Source: Endozoicomonas arenosclerae (GTDB lineage: Bacteria > Pseudomonadota > Gammaproteobacteria > Pseudomonadales > Endozoicomonadaceae). From it: a DNA stretch of 54,237 nt. The notes beneath the pieces were generated by a model. It worked only from the letters and a program-made list of their open reading frames with translations. It was not told the DNA's origin and made no database searches. The translations under genes and the position numbers were made by a program. Positions 1-8,921 of the stretch are shown here, in pieces (position 1 is the stretch's first letter; each line of letters starts with the position of its first letter). The stretch spans positions 1 through 54,237 of the forward strand of contig NZ_LASA01000002.1 of assembly GCF_001562015.1 (NCBI RefSeq), in the 5' to 3' direction.

Positions 1-1
1 T

Positions 2-121
2 CAATTTGGATTTATAAAAGCCAGGTATCGAGGTTTGAAGAAGAATGACAATAAACTGTCTACTTTATTTGCCCTGGCGAATATTGTTCGACTGGATCAA
101 ATGATCCGGGCACAGGGTTAG
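2..121 (+). pseudogene. IS5/IS4-type transposase, C-terminal end (cut by window edge)
   Basis: The first 40 codons read as an open frame ending at TAG 119-121. The peptide contains [14 protein letters not shown] and ends [15 protein letters not shown]. Established knowledge: this is the usual C-terminal tail of IS5/IS4-superfamily DDE transposases, where a tyrosine/arginine-rich stretch and an ALxNL-type helix close the protein. Only the last part is in the window, so I cannot tell whether the element is intact. The right terminal repeat should lie between 121 and roughly 160, but it cannot be recognised without the left end. It runs directly into the next reading frame, which suggests that the element inserted into that gene. 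Confidence 0.7.
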
Positions 122-141
122 TCCGCCCTGAAGTCACGAAA

Positions 142-2130
142 GTGGCTAAATATCATACAAATAAGGGGTTGAGACCTCTGATTTCAGTCCTACTTCGAAC
201 TCGATTCAAGAAGGGAAGTAAATTAGAGGTTATTCGCAGGTTCCTTAGTGAAGGCGGTATTATTACCGAAATTCTAAACATCACTGTAGTCTCTATTGGA
301 AATGGCGTTTACGAAGTTTCACTTTTGAGTGCTCCTCGTCTAGACCTTCTTTTTATAGCTCAACTGCCTGGGCAAACCGTCAATTTGGAAACCAGCAGCC
401 TTTTACCTGGTAATGCTATGTTTGCGCCAGGAATCGATACAAATATACGTCTAGATGCTGCATCTACAATCTCTAGCAGACTATTACTTGAAGAACTTGA
501 CTCCCTGAACGACCTTACTCTTGATGAAGTAAATAGCCTTATCGACAGTATGGACCGGGAACAAATGGACAACCTGGCTAATCTCTCTGACAGCCTGGAG
601 AACTACCTTCTTCAATCGGAAAGAGAATTCAGAAACTTCTTTCTAGAGAAGTTATTCGAAGCTTATAAAGAGCCAGCAACGCTTGATGAAATGAGCAGTA
701 CAGCCGGACAATACAGTTTATCAAGCTTTTCCCTGTTTACCGGTGCGGGATTTGATAGAAGTCTTTTCACTTTTGAAAACGCCAATAGTCAGTCTTCTGA
801 TATCCAGTTTGAAAGTAATGAACTCAGTATGCTACTAGGAGAAACAGACTCATTTGGTAATTCCATTTATATGAGAGATCGTGGATTGTATGGTGGTCGA
901 AGCCTTTCTGAACGAGCTGCTACCAAGCTTGATGACTTCAGATTAAATTCTGATGGCACTCTAACGCTTTTCATACCTGAAATCAGAGAAGAAAAGAGAG
1001 GCTTTAACGATCCTGACGGCCCGGTAAATTCAATAGAAATCTACGTTCCTTCTGTGTTTACTCTATATCCAGTTGTTGCCGAGGCTTATATAGGCATTTT
1101 GGGAAGGCCAGAGCTACAATACCCACTGGTAAATGGAAACCTAGATTTTAATAGTTTTTTTGATACTGAAATTGAAAAGTCATTAGTATTCCTGAACAAA
1201 GACCCCAGTGCATTTAATGGAAATATCTCTGACAGCTATGGTTTCGTTGAGCTTGGCCTCTCGGCTGACTTTGAAAATACAGACGAGCAAAAGCCTCACC
1301 TGATAGTGGCTTCTGCTACAGGATCTCTTAAAATTACAGGCAGCAGTGCTGCTTCAAACACTTCAACGAACTATAACTATGAAGCGACCACAACCGCATC
1401 TTTAGCTTCATCATCTTTTGTCAATGTTTCTCTGAGCCTTCCTGACCTTATCGGTAGAACAGTGAATGAGAATGGCTCATTTCTCGTCAATGACAAAGGA
1501 AGTGTTCATTTCAGCGAAGATGACACATCCGATAGGATGCAATTCTCCAGCAATGGACAGCTACTTTGGAGAACCTCTACAAAACCAGTTAATGAAGGTG
1601 AAGAGGACTCAATCAAAGTTACTTCCATTTCAATTGGCATCAGATCTGATAAAAATGCCTCTCTTGACAGCCTGAATGAGAAGACCTTTCTGGTAAAGGG
1701 GTTGAGTTTTAATGCTGATACAAACTCAGCTGAAGGTGATCTGACACGTTCGGATCTTGAGATTGCTGACTTCAGTGCCACCGAAGTCAGTTTTTCTGGT
1801 AACAGCCTTATTCTGAAAGGTAGACAGAATTACAATACCATCAATACAGACGACGATGTAATGGAGTTTGGAGTAGAGCCGTTTACTTATAGCATCCCAA
1901 TAACCATAGAGAATGGAAAAATAACAGGTAGCTTTAAGATCGATAAAAATGGCGAACCATCCACTCTCAGGGTCAATGGCTATGTGGGTACCGATGAAGA
2001 TAGCACAGCGGGCTCTGATGCTTTAGTTTTCACACTTAGTTCAGCCAGTGACGATGTGGAAACCATCAATAATCAACGTGTTGTTAAGTATGAGATAAAC
2101 CACTCCATACTAGTGGCTATTCCTAAATAA
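142..2130 (+). CDS. Large hypothetical surface/secreted-type protein, probably 5'-truncated
   Basis: Open frame of 662 residues from a GTG just after the transposase end. I recognise no family. The protein is rich in Ser, Asn, Asp, Leu and Thr, low in Cys, and has no signal peptide. Residues 105-175 look helical and acidic. From about 250 onward it looks like beta-rich repeats (alternating DLIGRTVNENG, ISIGIRSDKN and similar strands), as in large adhesin-like or extracellular proteins. The GTG start has no convincing ribosome site and lies some 20 bases after the transposase stop. I infer that the original start was upstream and was removed by the IS, so this may be an unexpressed 3' remnant. 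The reading frame itself is clearly coding. Confidence 0.6.
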   Translation: MAKYHTNKGLRPLISVLLRTRFKKGSKLEVIRRFLSEGGIITEILNITVVSIGNGVYEVSLLSAPRLDLLFIAQLPGQTVNLETSSLLPGNAMFAPGIDTNIRLDAASTISSRLLLEELDSLNDLTLDEVNSLIDSMDREQMDNLANLSDSLENYLLQSEREFRNFFLEKLFEAYKEPATLDEMSSTAGQYSLSSFSLFTGAGFDRSLFTFENANSQSSDIQFESNELSMLLGETDSFGNSIYMRDRGLYGGRSLSERAATKLDDFRLNSDGTLTLFIPEIREEKRGFNDPDGPVNSIEIYVPSVFTLYPVVAEAYIGILGRPELQYPLVNGNLDFNSFFDTEIEKSLVFLNKDPSAFNGNISDSYGFVELGLSADFENTDEQKPHLIVASATGSLKITGSSAASNTSTNYNYEATTTASLASSSFVNVSLSLPDLIGRTVNENGSFLVNDKGSVHFSEDDTSDRMQFSSNGQLLWRTSTKPVNEGEEDSIKVTSISIGIRSDKNASLDSLNEKTFLVKGLSFNADTNSAEGDLTRSDLEIADFSATEVSFSGNSLILKGRQNYNTINTDDDVMEFGVEPFTYSIPITIENGKITGSFKIDKNGEPSTLRVNGYVGTDEDSTAGSDALVFTLSSASDDVETINNQRVVKYEINHSILVAIPK

Positions 2131-2154
2131 TCCGAAATATCATTTTAACCAATC

Positions 2155-2187
2155 GGTACCTGACCAGTCTGTATCTGGTCAGGTACC
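2155..2187. terminator. Perfect 13-bp hairpin between convergent genes
   Basis: The arms GGTACCTGACCAG (2155-2167) and its exact complement (2175-2187) flank a 7-base loop. It lies between the end of the hypothetical gene (plus) and the end of the ABC exporter (minus), where a bidirectional terminator is expected. There is no long T-run on either side, so efficiency as an intrinsic terminator is uncertain. Confidence 0.6.
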
Positions 2188-2194
2188 TTAGAAA

Positions 2195-3919
2195 TCAAGC
2201 CGCATTAAACTGCAACTCTGCCAGTCGACGATACAAGACTGAAGTTTCCAGCAACTCCTCGTGAGTCCCTGTTGCCATAAGCTGTCCCTGATCCAATACG
2301 GCAATACGATCAACATGAGTAATAGTTGCCAGTCGGTGGGCAATGATCAAAGTAGTTCTGTCTTTCATCAGGCGATCAAGAGCTTGCTGTACCAGGAATT
2401 CACTTTGAGCATCCAATGCGCTGGTTGCTTCATCCAATAACAGTATTTCCGGGTCACGCAGTATTGCTCTGGCAATCGCCAGCCTTTGCTGTTGGCCCCC
2501 TGAAAGTTTTACACCCCTTTCTCCCAGATGACTGCTGTAGCCTTGTGGCAGTTGCTGAATAAACTCATCGGCGTGGGCTGCTTCTGCCGCTGCGATCACT
2601 TCTTCATCAGTTGCCTCAGGATTACCATATCTCAGGTTTTCCCAGACATTGGCTGAGAACAGCACCGGGTGCTGAGGCACCAGGGCAAAATGGCTACGAA
2701 GGCGAGCCGGTTTCATCTTCTGGATGGGCACACCATCCAGTAATACTTCACCAGCAACAGGGTCTCGGAAACGCAGTAATAATTCGAACAATGTGGACTT
2801 TCCAGCCCCCGACGGGCCCACTAAAGCGACACGTTCACCCGGCTTTATATTCAAGGAAAAAGCTTTAAGCGCGGGCTCATCCAGTCTGGATGGGTAGGCG
2901 TAGGTCACCTGATTCAGCTGTAAACTACCACCAACACTTTCAGGTGCTACAGGAGTTTTTGGCTCAGTGATCTCAGACTTCCAGGCCATCAGCTCACGAA
3001 TTCTATCTACTGCTCCGGCAGCTCTCTGTAGTTCTCCATATACTTCTGTTACTGCAGCCAGAGAACCGGCCACCATAATGGCATAGAAGACAAAGGCTGC
3101 CAGTTCACCACCACTCAGATGCCCTTCGACGACATCACGGCCACCTACGTAAAGCATGCCGCCCACGGCACTGAGCACCAATAGCATGACAAGACAAATC
3201 AGCAATGAGCGCTTTTTAATTCTTTTGATGGCAACATCAAAAGCCGTTTCTGCAGCTCCATTAAACCTTTTGACCACCAGGTCTTCCCGGTTAAAGGCCT
3301 GAACCACTTTGAGATTCTGCAGGCTTTCTCCTACCCAGGCCCCGGCGTTTGCTACTTTCTCCTGACTTTCACTGGAAAGCTTGCGAATCCGTCGGCCAAT
3401 ATAGATCAGGGGAAAAATAATCAGGGGAACTGCCACCAGCACCATCAGAGAAAGTTTGAGGTTGCTGAATAGCATCAGGGCTAGACCGCCCAGAAAAATC
3501 AGGGAATTTCGAAGGGCAAAGGAGATTTCTGAACCAATAACAGACTGCAAAAGTGTAGTGTCTGTGGTCACACGGCTCTGAATTTCACCGGAATGGTTAT
3601 CATCGAAAAAACCAGGATGGAGTTTGATCAGGCGAAGGTAAAGATCCTTTCGAATGTCGGCTACTACCCGTTCACCCAGCCACGACACCAGATAAAAGCG
3701 ACAGTAAGCACCTAAAGACATGGCAATGACCATCACCAGAAAAACCTGAAGAGACCGCCAGAGCCCATCAATGGAGCCTTCGACGAACCCCTGGTCAATC
3801 ATCAGCTTCAGGCCTTGACCCAGGCTTAAAGTCATTCCCGCGGTAAATACCAGTGCCACAAGAGCTGCGATCAGCCTGAGTCGGTAAGGACGAATGTAGT
3901 GCCAGAGCCAAGTGAGCAT
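2195..3919 (-). CDS. ABC exporter, fused transmembrane and ATPase domains (MsbA/MdlB type)
   Basis: Half-transporter of 574 residues that would form a homodimeric exporter in the inner membrane. The N-terminal ~300 residues carry about six membrane spans (ABC_membrane fold), starting MLTWLWHYIRPYRLRL. The ATPase domain has Walker A GPSGAGKST, signature LSGGQQQR, Walker B ILLLDEATSALD and H-loop IIAHRLAT. I chose the ATG at 3919 because AGGG precedes it by 8 bases; an upstream TTG at 3988 would add 23 hydrophilic residues. Substrate is unknown (lipid, peptide or drug). It stands alone, convergent with the preceding gene and separated from the downstream-coordinate transporter by about 200 bases. 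Confidence 0.88.
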   Translation of the reverse strand: MLTWLWHYIRPYRLRLIAALVALVFTAGMTLSLGQGLKLMIDQGFVEGSIDGLWRSLQVFLVMVIAMSLGAYCRFYLVSWLGERVVADIRKDLYLRLIKLHPGFFDDNHSGEIQSRVTTDTTLLQSVIGSEISFALRNSLIFLGGLALMLFSNLKLSLMVLVAVPLIIFPLIYIGRRIRKLSSESQEKVANAGAWVGESLQNLKVVQAFNREDLVVKRFNGAAETAFDVAIKRIKKRSLLICLVMLLVLSAVGGMLYVGGRDVVEGHLSGGELAAFVFYAIMVAGSLAAVTEVYGELQRAAGAVDRIRELMAWKSEITEPKTPVAPESVGGSLQLNQVTYAYPSRLDEPALKAFSLNIKPGERVALVGPSGAGKSTLFELLLRFRDPVAGEVLLDGVPIQKMKPARLRSHFALVPQHPVLFSANVWENLRYGNPEATDEEVIAAAEAAHADEFIQQLPQGYSSHLGERGVKLSGGQQQRLAIARAILRDPEILLLDEATSALDAQSEFLVQQALDRLMKDRTTLIIAHRLATITHVDRIAVLDQGQLMATGTHEELLETSVLYRRLAELQFNAA

Positions 3920-4121
3920 TGCTGCATCCCTGTCTTTTATAAAAATTTCACGATCGTTGCCATCACCAGGAGCAACAACAGATCGCAAATAGGCTAAAGG
4001 CAGGAGAATTTATAAGCAATGGAAATAAATGACTGTATTTTTAATTCTTTGTATAGATATGTCCCTCGTTGATCCGTATTTGATGCAACGAGGGAAGGGC
4101 GTGATTACCTATAAAAGAGGG

Positions 4122-5468
4122 TCACGCAAAAGCTGAAACACTGAAGTAGACAACAAAGATACTGATAATGTTGAGAACCATACCGGCTTTCAGCATCTGA
4201 CCCTGCTTAACTTCACCGGTACCGTATGCCAGTGCATTGGGCGGTGTTGCTACTGGCAACATAAAGGCACAAGTTGCAGCCACACCTACACCAAACACCA
4301 GTGAGTAGGTAATGGCTGGATTAAACTGGTCAGCCAGGGCAATCATTACCGGGATCAGAATGGCTGCAGATCCGGTATTGGATGCCATTTCAGTCAGGAA
4401 GATCATGAAAGCGATACAGGCCAGTATCAGCAGCCAGCTGGGGGCCTCACTCAGAGAAGTCATGATGTTTCCAGCTAACCACGCAGAAGTACCAGTGTCC
4501 TTAAGAATCATGGACAGACAGATACCGCCTCCGAACAGCAGCAGAATGCCCCAGTCGATTTTCTTTTCCAGCTCTTTCCAGCCAATCAAACCCAGCGCAG
4601 GGGCTGCAGCAGTAATGGCCACTGCAATCAGACGATCGAAGCCTTTAACTCCGAGGAACTGGCCAATAGGCTTGGCAAAAATCCAGCACACAACAGTGAA
4701 CAGGAACAGAGCTATGGCTCCTTTCGCCTGAGGGCTCCAGTTCATTTCAAAACCGCTACCACGGCTCTGATTTACCTTGGCATCTTTTTCCGGACGGATA
4801 ATCAGCCACATAGAGAAAAGAACCGCAGGGAACAGCATCAGAGTGCTGGGCAGACCGACCTTCATCCAAGTCAGAAAATCCAGGTCCAGAGCTTCAGCAG
4901 CAATACCATTGGGTGGAGAACCCACAACGGTTGCCAGACCTCCGATATTGGCGGCATAGGCAGTACCCAAAACAACAAAGGTACGCATTCTTGGGTACTG
5001 TTTGTCGATCAAGCCAATGGCGATTGGCAGCATCATGGCTGTGGTAGAAGTGTTACTCATCCACATGGAGAGGAAAGAAACCACAGTGAAGAACAGGATG
5101 ACAGAAACCCATAGACGACCACCGGCCAGATAGGTCACTCGCTCGGCCAGCCAACGGTCAATGCCATAATTGTTCAGCAAGGCTGCCAGGGTAAAACCAC
5201 CCATGAACAGGAAAATAATGGTCGAAGAAAAGTTCGACATACCCTTGGCAAAATCAAGCACCTGAATCAGGGCAGCAATAACCGGAACCAACAAGGCAGA
5301 GATGGGCAGAGGAACAATTTCCGTCATCCACAAACCGGCAAAAAACAGCAGCATGAACAAACCCAGCTGGGTGTCCGGCTGATCAACGAGTCCCTGACCA
5401 AGGAAGTAACTGACTACAGCCCAAACACCAATAATGGCGAGCTTCAGAGGAAGAGATAGAGTATTAAT
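4122..5468 (-). CDS. DASS (SLC13) family sodium/anion symporter, apparent ATT start
   Basis: Inner-membrane sodium-coupled symporter for dicarboxylates, citrate or sulfate. Both SNT signature motifs of the family are present: SNTSTTAMM in the first half and SNTGSAAIL in the second. A canonical start gives only 412 residues (TTG at 5360) and begins inside a conserved helix. The frame stays open for 36 more codons of good coding character (LPLKLAIIGVWAVVSYFLGQ, a complete first helix). That extension reaches ATT codons at 5468 and 5474, just after GAAGAAGG (5478-5485), with 9 bases between this site and the ATT at 5468. No ATG, GTG or TTG occurs in frame there. The 448-residue product matches family length. 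The start is inferred; the protein family is secure. Confidence 0.85.
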   Translation of the reverse strand: MNTLSLPLKLAIIGVWAVVSYFLGQGLVDQPDTQLGLFMLLFFAGLWMTEIVPLPISALLVPVIAALIQVLDFAKGMSNFSSTIIFLFMGGFTLAALLNNYGIDRWLAERVTYLAGGRLWVSVILFFTVVSFLSMWMSNTSTTAMMLPIAIGLIDKQYPRMRTFVVLGTAYAANIGGLATVVGSPPNGIAAEALDLDFLTWMKVGLPSTLMLFPAVLFSMWLIIRPEKDAKVNQSRGSGFEMNWSPQAKGAIALFLFTVVCWIFAKPIGQFLGVKGFDRLIAVAITAAAPALGLIGWKELEKKIDWGILLLFGGGICLSMILKDTGTSAWLAGNIMTSLSEAPSWLLILACIAFMIFLTEMASNTGSAAILIPVMIALADQFNPAITYSLVFGVGVAATCAFMLPVATPPNALAYGTGEVKQGQMLKAGMVLNIISIFVVYFSVSAFA

Positions 5469-5594
5469 CGCAATGGTCCTTCTTCACATTAATCGTTTTA
5501 GTTTTTGATGGCGGCAAGATTATCCTCTTAGCCGCCAGATTTTGTTGATTAATGTCACTTAAAAGCAAAGTTTGTTAACTATTGTTTTTGCTTT

Positions 5595-6548
5595 TCAGCT
5601 GCGGCCATGAGGTTCCATAAAGTCAATTTGAGGGCCCATAGGCACAATGCGTGTGGGATTAATGCTCTCATGGCTGGCATAGTAGTGTTGCTTGATCTGC
5701 TGCAAGTTCACTGTTTCAGCCACCCCGGAAAACTGAAACAGCTCACGGGTAAAGCCCCAGAGGTTTGGATATTCAGTCAGCTTTTTCAGGTTGCATTTAA
5801 AGTGGCCATGATAGACGGCATCAAAACGAACCAATGTCGTAAATAATCGCCAGTCAACCTCTGTCAGTCGATCACCACACAAATATCTTTGCTTTGACAG
5901 CTTTGTTTCTAACCGCTCAAGAGTGCTGAACAAGGCTCCAAAGGCTTCTTCATAAGCACTTTGCTCCGTGGCAAAGCCGCTTTTATACACCCCATTGTTT
6001 AATGTGTGATAAATCAGATCATTGATCTCATCAATCTCTGCTCTGAGCTCTTGAGGGTAATAATCATCATGGTTACCTGTCAGTTCATTGAACTCGGAGT
6101 TAAACATCCGGATGATTTCTGATGATTCATTACTGACGATGCTTTCTGTCTTTTTATCCCACAGTACGGGCACTGTTACCCTGCCGGTATAGTCTGGAGT
6201 ATCACGGGTGTAGATTTCATGCATAAAGGCTGACTGAAAAAGAGAGTCACCAGTGGAACCTGTGTTCTGATCAAAACTCCACCCCTGCTCCAGCATATCT
6301 GGGCTGACGACAGAAACAGAGATCAGAGACTCCAGCTGCTTAAGCTTTCGGAAAATCAGAGTGCGGTGAGCCCAGGGGCAGGCCAGAGAGACATAAAGAT
6401 GATAGCGACCCGGTTCCGCCTTGAACCCTGACGAGCCATCCTGAGTGATCCAGTGGCGAAATCCTGCGTCCTGCCTGACAAACCTTCCTTCTGTTTTGCT
6501 TGTGTCATACCACTGATCCTGCCACTGACCGTTTACCAGCAAGCCCAT
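5595..6548 (-). CDS. yqjG: Glutathionyl-hydroquinone reductase (xi-class GST, YqjG/ECM4 type)
   Basis: Cytosolic enzyme of 317 residues that reduces glutathionyl-hydroquinones using glutathione. It has the N-terminal thioredoxin-like fold with the catalytic cysteine in SLACPWAHRT, the hallmark of xi-class transferases, followed by the all-helical GST C-terminal domain (YLCGDRLTEVDWRLFTTLVRFD). Length fits the family. Start chosen at the ATG at 6548, preceded by a strong GGAGGT; an in-frame upstream start would add seven residues that overlap the ribosome site. It stands alone. Its 5' region faces the zinc operon, so the two units are divergent. Confidence 0.93.
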   Translation of the reverse strand: MGLLVNGQWQDQWYDTSKTEGRFVRQDAGFRHWITQDGSSGFKAEPGRYHLYVSLACPWAHRTLIFRKLKQLESLISVSVVSPDMLEQGWSFDQNTGSTGDSLFQSAFMHEIYTRDTPDYTGRVTVPVLWDKKTESIVSNESSEIIRMFNSEFNELTGNHDDYYPQELRAEIDEINDLIYHTLNNGVYKSGFATEQSAYEEAFGALFSTLERLETKLSKQRYLCGDRLTEVDWRLFTTLVRFDAVYHGHFKCNLKKLTEYPNLWGFTRELFQFSGVAETVNLQQIKQHYYASHESINPTRIVPMGPQIDFMEPHGRS

Positions 6549-6694
6549 AACTCCACCTCCATTATTCACAATACCTTCAGTCTATTGGCTGAAATGACCA
6601 GTGATAAGTGAGTAATTCAGGGCAAATCTATCGATGATTTCGATTCTTGGAGCCTGACCGGGAATCAATGATGTCAATAAAAAAGCTTGAGAGA

Positions 6695-6720
6695 GTAAAT
6701 TGTTATGTTATAACATTTAC
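6695..6720. promoter_or_regulatory. Zur-box-like palindrome upstream of zinc operon
   Basis: A 26-bp imperfect palindrome with arms GTAAAT-T-GTTAT and ATAAC-ATTTAC, around ATGTTATAACAT. It matches the gammaproteobacterial Zur operator pattern (GTTATA-TATAAC flanked by A/T-rich ends). It lies 74 bases before the GTG of the histidine-rich outer-membrane protein, as expected for zinc-dependent repression. Assignment is by pattern only; a zur gene is not in the window. Confidence 0.7.
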
Positions 6721-6793
6721 AAAAATAACAAAGACCAACTAAGTTTAGATCACCATCCCCGGTGGTCCTTTAACACACACTAAGGAGCTTTCT

Positions 6794-8032
6794 GTGCCTG
6801 GAGTTAACTCGCCTGCTTTTTCTACTGACTTCAATTCCCTGCCTTCCAACTCAAACACCAGCAGGAAATCGACTCGCAAAAGATGGTCATACAGCCGTAT
6901 AGCAACAGCTTTGGCTCTGGTGGCAGCGTCCACTGCGGTTCAAGCTGAAGAATTCAAACCCAACTTCAGCCTGATCCTTGATGGTCACTACAAATCAGCC
7001 AACAGCGCGCTGAGCGAATACGAAAAAGGTTTTGGTCTGGGCCATGTTGAACTGGGTGTCAGCGCTGCTATTGATGACCTTTTCTATGGCAAGTTCACTG
7101 GCGTAGTGCATGAACACGACAATAAAACCGAGTTCGAAACCGAAGAAGCCTTTATCCAGACTCTGGCCCTGCCCGGTGGTTTAAGCGTTCGAGCAGGTCG
7201 CTTCCTGTCTGATATTGGTTATCTGAATGGTCAGCACACACATTCAGACTCCTTTGTGGAAAGACCTGCCGCATACCGTGCAATGCTTGGCTCTCATTAC
7301 TATGACGACGGTGTTCGCCTGAGCTATGTCATGCCAACAGACACCTTCTGGACCATTGGTACCGAAGCATTTGGTGGTGACAAAATGCGAGCTCAAGGTG
7401 TGGCAGATCCAAAATCCGTTGGAGTCTACACAGCATTCACCAAAATAGGTGGCGACTTTAATGAAGAGAACAGTTGGCAGTTAGGCCTGAGCTATCTGAG
7501 AAATGACAATGGTGCCAGCGCCACACATCATGAAGAGCATGATGACCATGGCCATGAAGAGCACGGACACGAAGAAGAAAGCGGTCATAACCACTCCCAT
7601 GATGCCAAGTTCACAGGCAAGAACACATACATCGCCGACGCTGTCTGGAAGTGGGCACCTGATGGTAACTACAAATATCAGAACCTGACCCTGACCGGTG
7701 AATACCTGCAAACAACGGATATCAGTGACACCATCAAGGGCAATGAGAAAAACGAAGGCTTCTATCTGAGCAGCGTTTTCCAGATGACGCCTCAGTGGGC
7801 AGTGGGTGCACGTTACGGTGAATTCAAGGGATACGAAGCTCATGGCGACCACTTCCATGAGCAAAAGCTGAAAGAAAGTGAGTTCATGGTGTCCTGGAGC
7901 CACTCTCATTTCTCTACAGTAAGACTGCAGTACACACGTCAGACGGGCGATGGCTTTGAAAACATCAAGAATGACATTGTAACCCTGCAGTATGTCATGT
8001 CACTGGGAGCTCACGATGCGCATACTTTCTAA
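6794..8032 (+). CDS. Zinc-regulated outer-membrane beta-barrel protein with His-rich loop
   Basis: Protein of 412 residues, GTG start with TAAGGAG six bases upstream. A long N-terminal leader (about 53 residues, basic, then hydrophobic ATALALVAASTAVQA) looks like a signal peptide. The mature part is beta-strand rich (porin-like alternation, ending in a strand with terminal F), so I infer an outer-membrane barrel. Residues 238-262 form a loop dominated by His, Glu and Asp (HHEEHDDHGHEEHGHEEE), a probable metal-capture segment. The Zur-like site in front and the ZnuA/ZnuB-like genes behind (17-base overlap with the next) support a role in zinc acquisition across the outer membrane. Such proteins are often annotated as zinc-regulated TonB-type receptors, but no plug domain is visible here. 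Confidence 0.8.
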   Translation: MPGVNSPAFSTDFNSLPSNSNTSRKSTRKRWSYSRIATALALVAASTAVQAEEFKPNFSLILDGHYKSANSALSEYEKGFGLGHVELGVSAAIDDLFYGKFTGVVHEHDNKTEFETEEAFIQTLALPGGLSVRAGRFLSDIGYLNGQHTHSDSFVERPAAYRAMLGSHYYDDGVRLSYVMPTDTFWTIGTEAFGGDKMRAQGVADPKSVGVYTAFTKIGGDFNEENSWQLGLSYLRNDNGASATHHEEHDDHGHEEHGHEEESGHNHSHDAKFTGKNTYIADAVWKWAPDGNYKYQNLTLTGEYLQTTDISDTIKGNEKNEGFYLSSVFQMTPQWAVGARYGEFKGYEAHGDHFHEQKLKESEFMVSWSHSHFSTVRLQYTRQTGDGFENIKNDIVTLQYVMSLGAHDAHTF

Positions 8033-8921
8033 GCTGTTTTTAGTATCGAGTCTTGCTCTGCCGGTATCTGGTCAGGCAGCCCTGACTGTGTTTGCCTGTG
8101 AACCTGAATGGGCTGCTTTATCGGAAGAAATTGCCCCCGGAGCTACCGTCTATTCGGCCACTACAGCCAAACAGGACCCTCATCATATTCAGGCCAGACC
8201 CGGCCTGATTTCCAAGATGAGAAAGGCTGACATAGTCGTTTGTTCAGGAGCAGAACTGGAAGTCGGATGGCTACCGGCTCTGCAAATGAAATCAGCAAAC
8301 CCAAAGGTTCAATCCAGAAAGCAAGGGTTATTCTTTGCTGCTGATCAGGTTGACACCATTGGCAAGCTGGAAAAGGTCGATCCGACCATGGGGGATGTCC
8401 ATCCGGAAGGAAACCCTCATCTACACCTTGATCCTTATCGCATGGAAAAAATCGCCCAGTCACTGGCAGAGCGAATGGCTGCGCTGGACCCTGCGAATAA
8501 GGATGAATACCTGGCCAATGCTAAAAAGTTCTCCGAAAACTGGGAACACCATATCAAACGCTGGGAAAAAGAAGCCGCACCATTGAAAGGCAAAAATCTG
8601 GTCACCTACCACAGCAACTTTGATTATTTTCTGCAATGGTTAGGCGTTAATGTAGTGGGCGACCTGGAACCCAAACCGGGTCTGCCCCCTTCAAGCCAGC
8701 ATTTAGCCTCTTTGTTGTCCATGTCTAAAAAGACACACATTGATGCGATCGTTTATGCATCGTATCAGGACAAAAAAGGTGCTGACTGGCTGAGCCAGAA
8801 AGCAGGTGTTCCTGCCATGGAGCTGCCCATGTCAGTAGGTGGAAGTGAGCAGAGCAAGAATCTGATCAGCCTCTATGATGATCTGATTAAAAAGCTTCTG
8901 AAGGTGACTTCTTCTTCATGA
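8016..8921 (+). CDS. Metal (zinc) ABC transporter substrate-binding protein, ZnuA/PsaA type
   Basis: Periplasmic cluster A-I binding protein of 301 residues with signal peptide ILSKLFLVSSLALPVSGQA. Likely metal ligands are His in DPHHIQ, His in GNPHLHLDP, His in VTYHSNFDYF and an acidic residue near the C-terminus. It lacks the long His-rich loop of classical ZnuA, but a His-rich stretch is provided by the upstream protein. I chose the ATG at 8016 because the signal peptide starts there and GGGAG precedes it; an in-frame ATG at 7992 adds eight residues. It overlaps the preceding gene by 17 bases and the following one by 4 (ATGA), so translational coupling is likely. Zinc rather than manganese is inferred from the Zur-like site. 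Confidence 0.88.
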   Translation: MRILSKLFLVSSLALPVSGQAALTVFACEPEWAALSEEIAPGATVYSATTAKQDPHHIQARPGLISKMRKADIVVCSGAELEVGWLPALQMKSANPKVQSRKQGLFFAADQVDTIGKLEKVDPTMGDVHPEGNPHLHLDPYRMEKIAQSLAERMAALDPANKDEYLANAKKFSENWEHHIKRWEKEAAPLKGKNLVTYHSNFDYFLQWLGVNVVGDLEPKPGLPPSSQHLASLLSMSKKTHIDAIVYASYQDKKGADWLSQKAGVPAMELPMSVGGSEQSKNLISLYDDLIKKLLKVTSSS

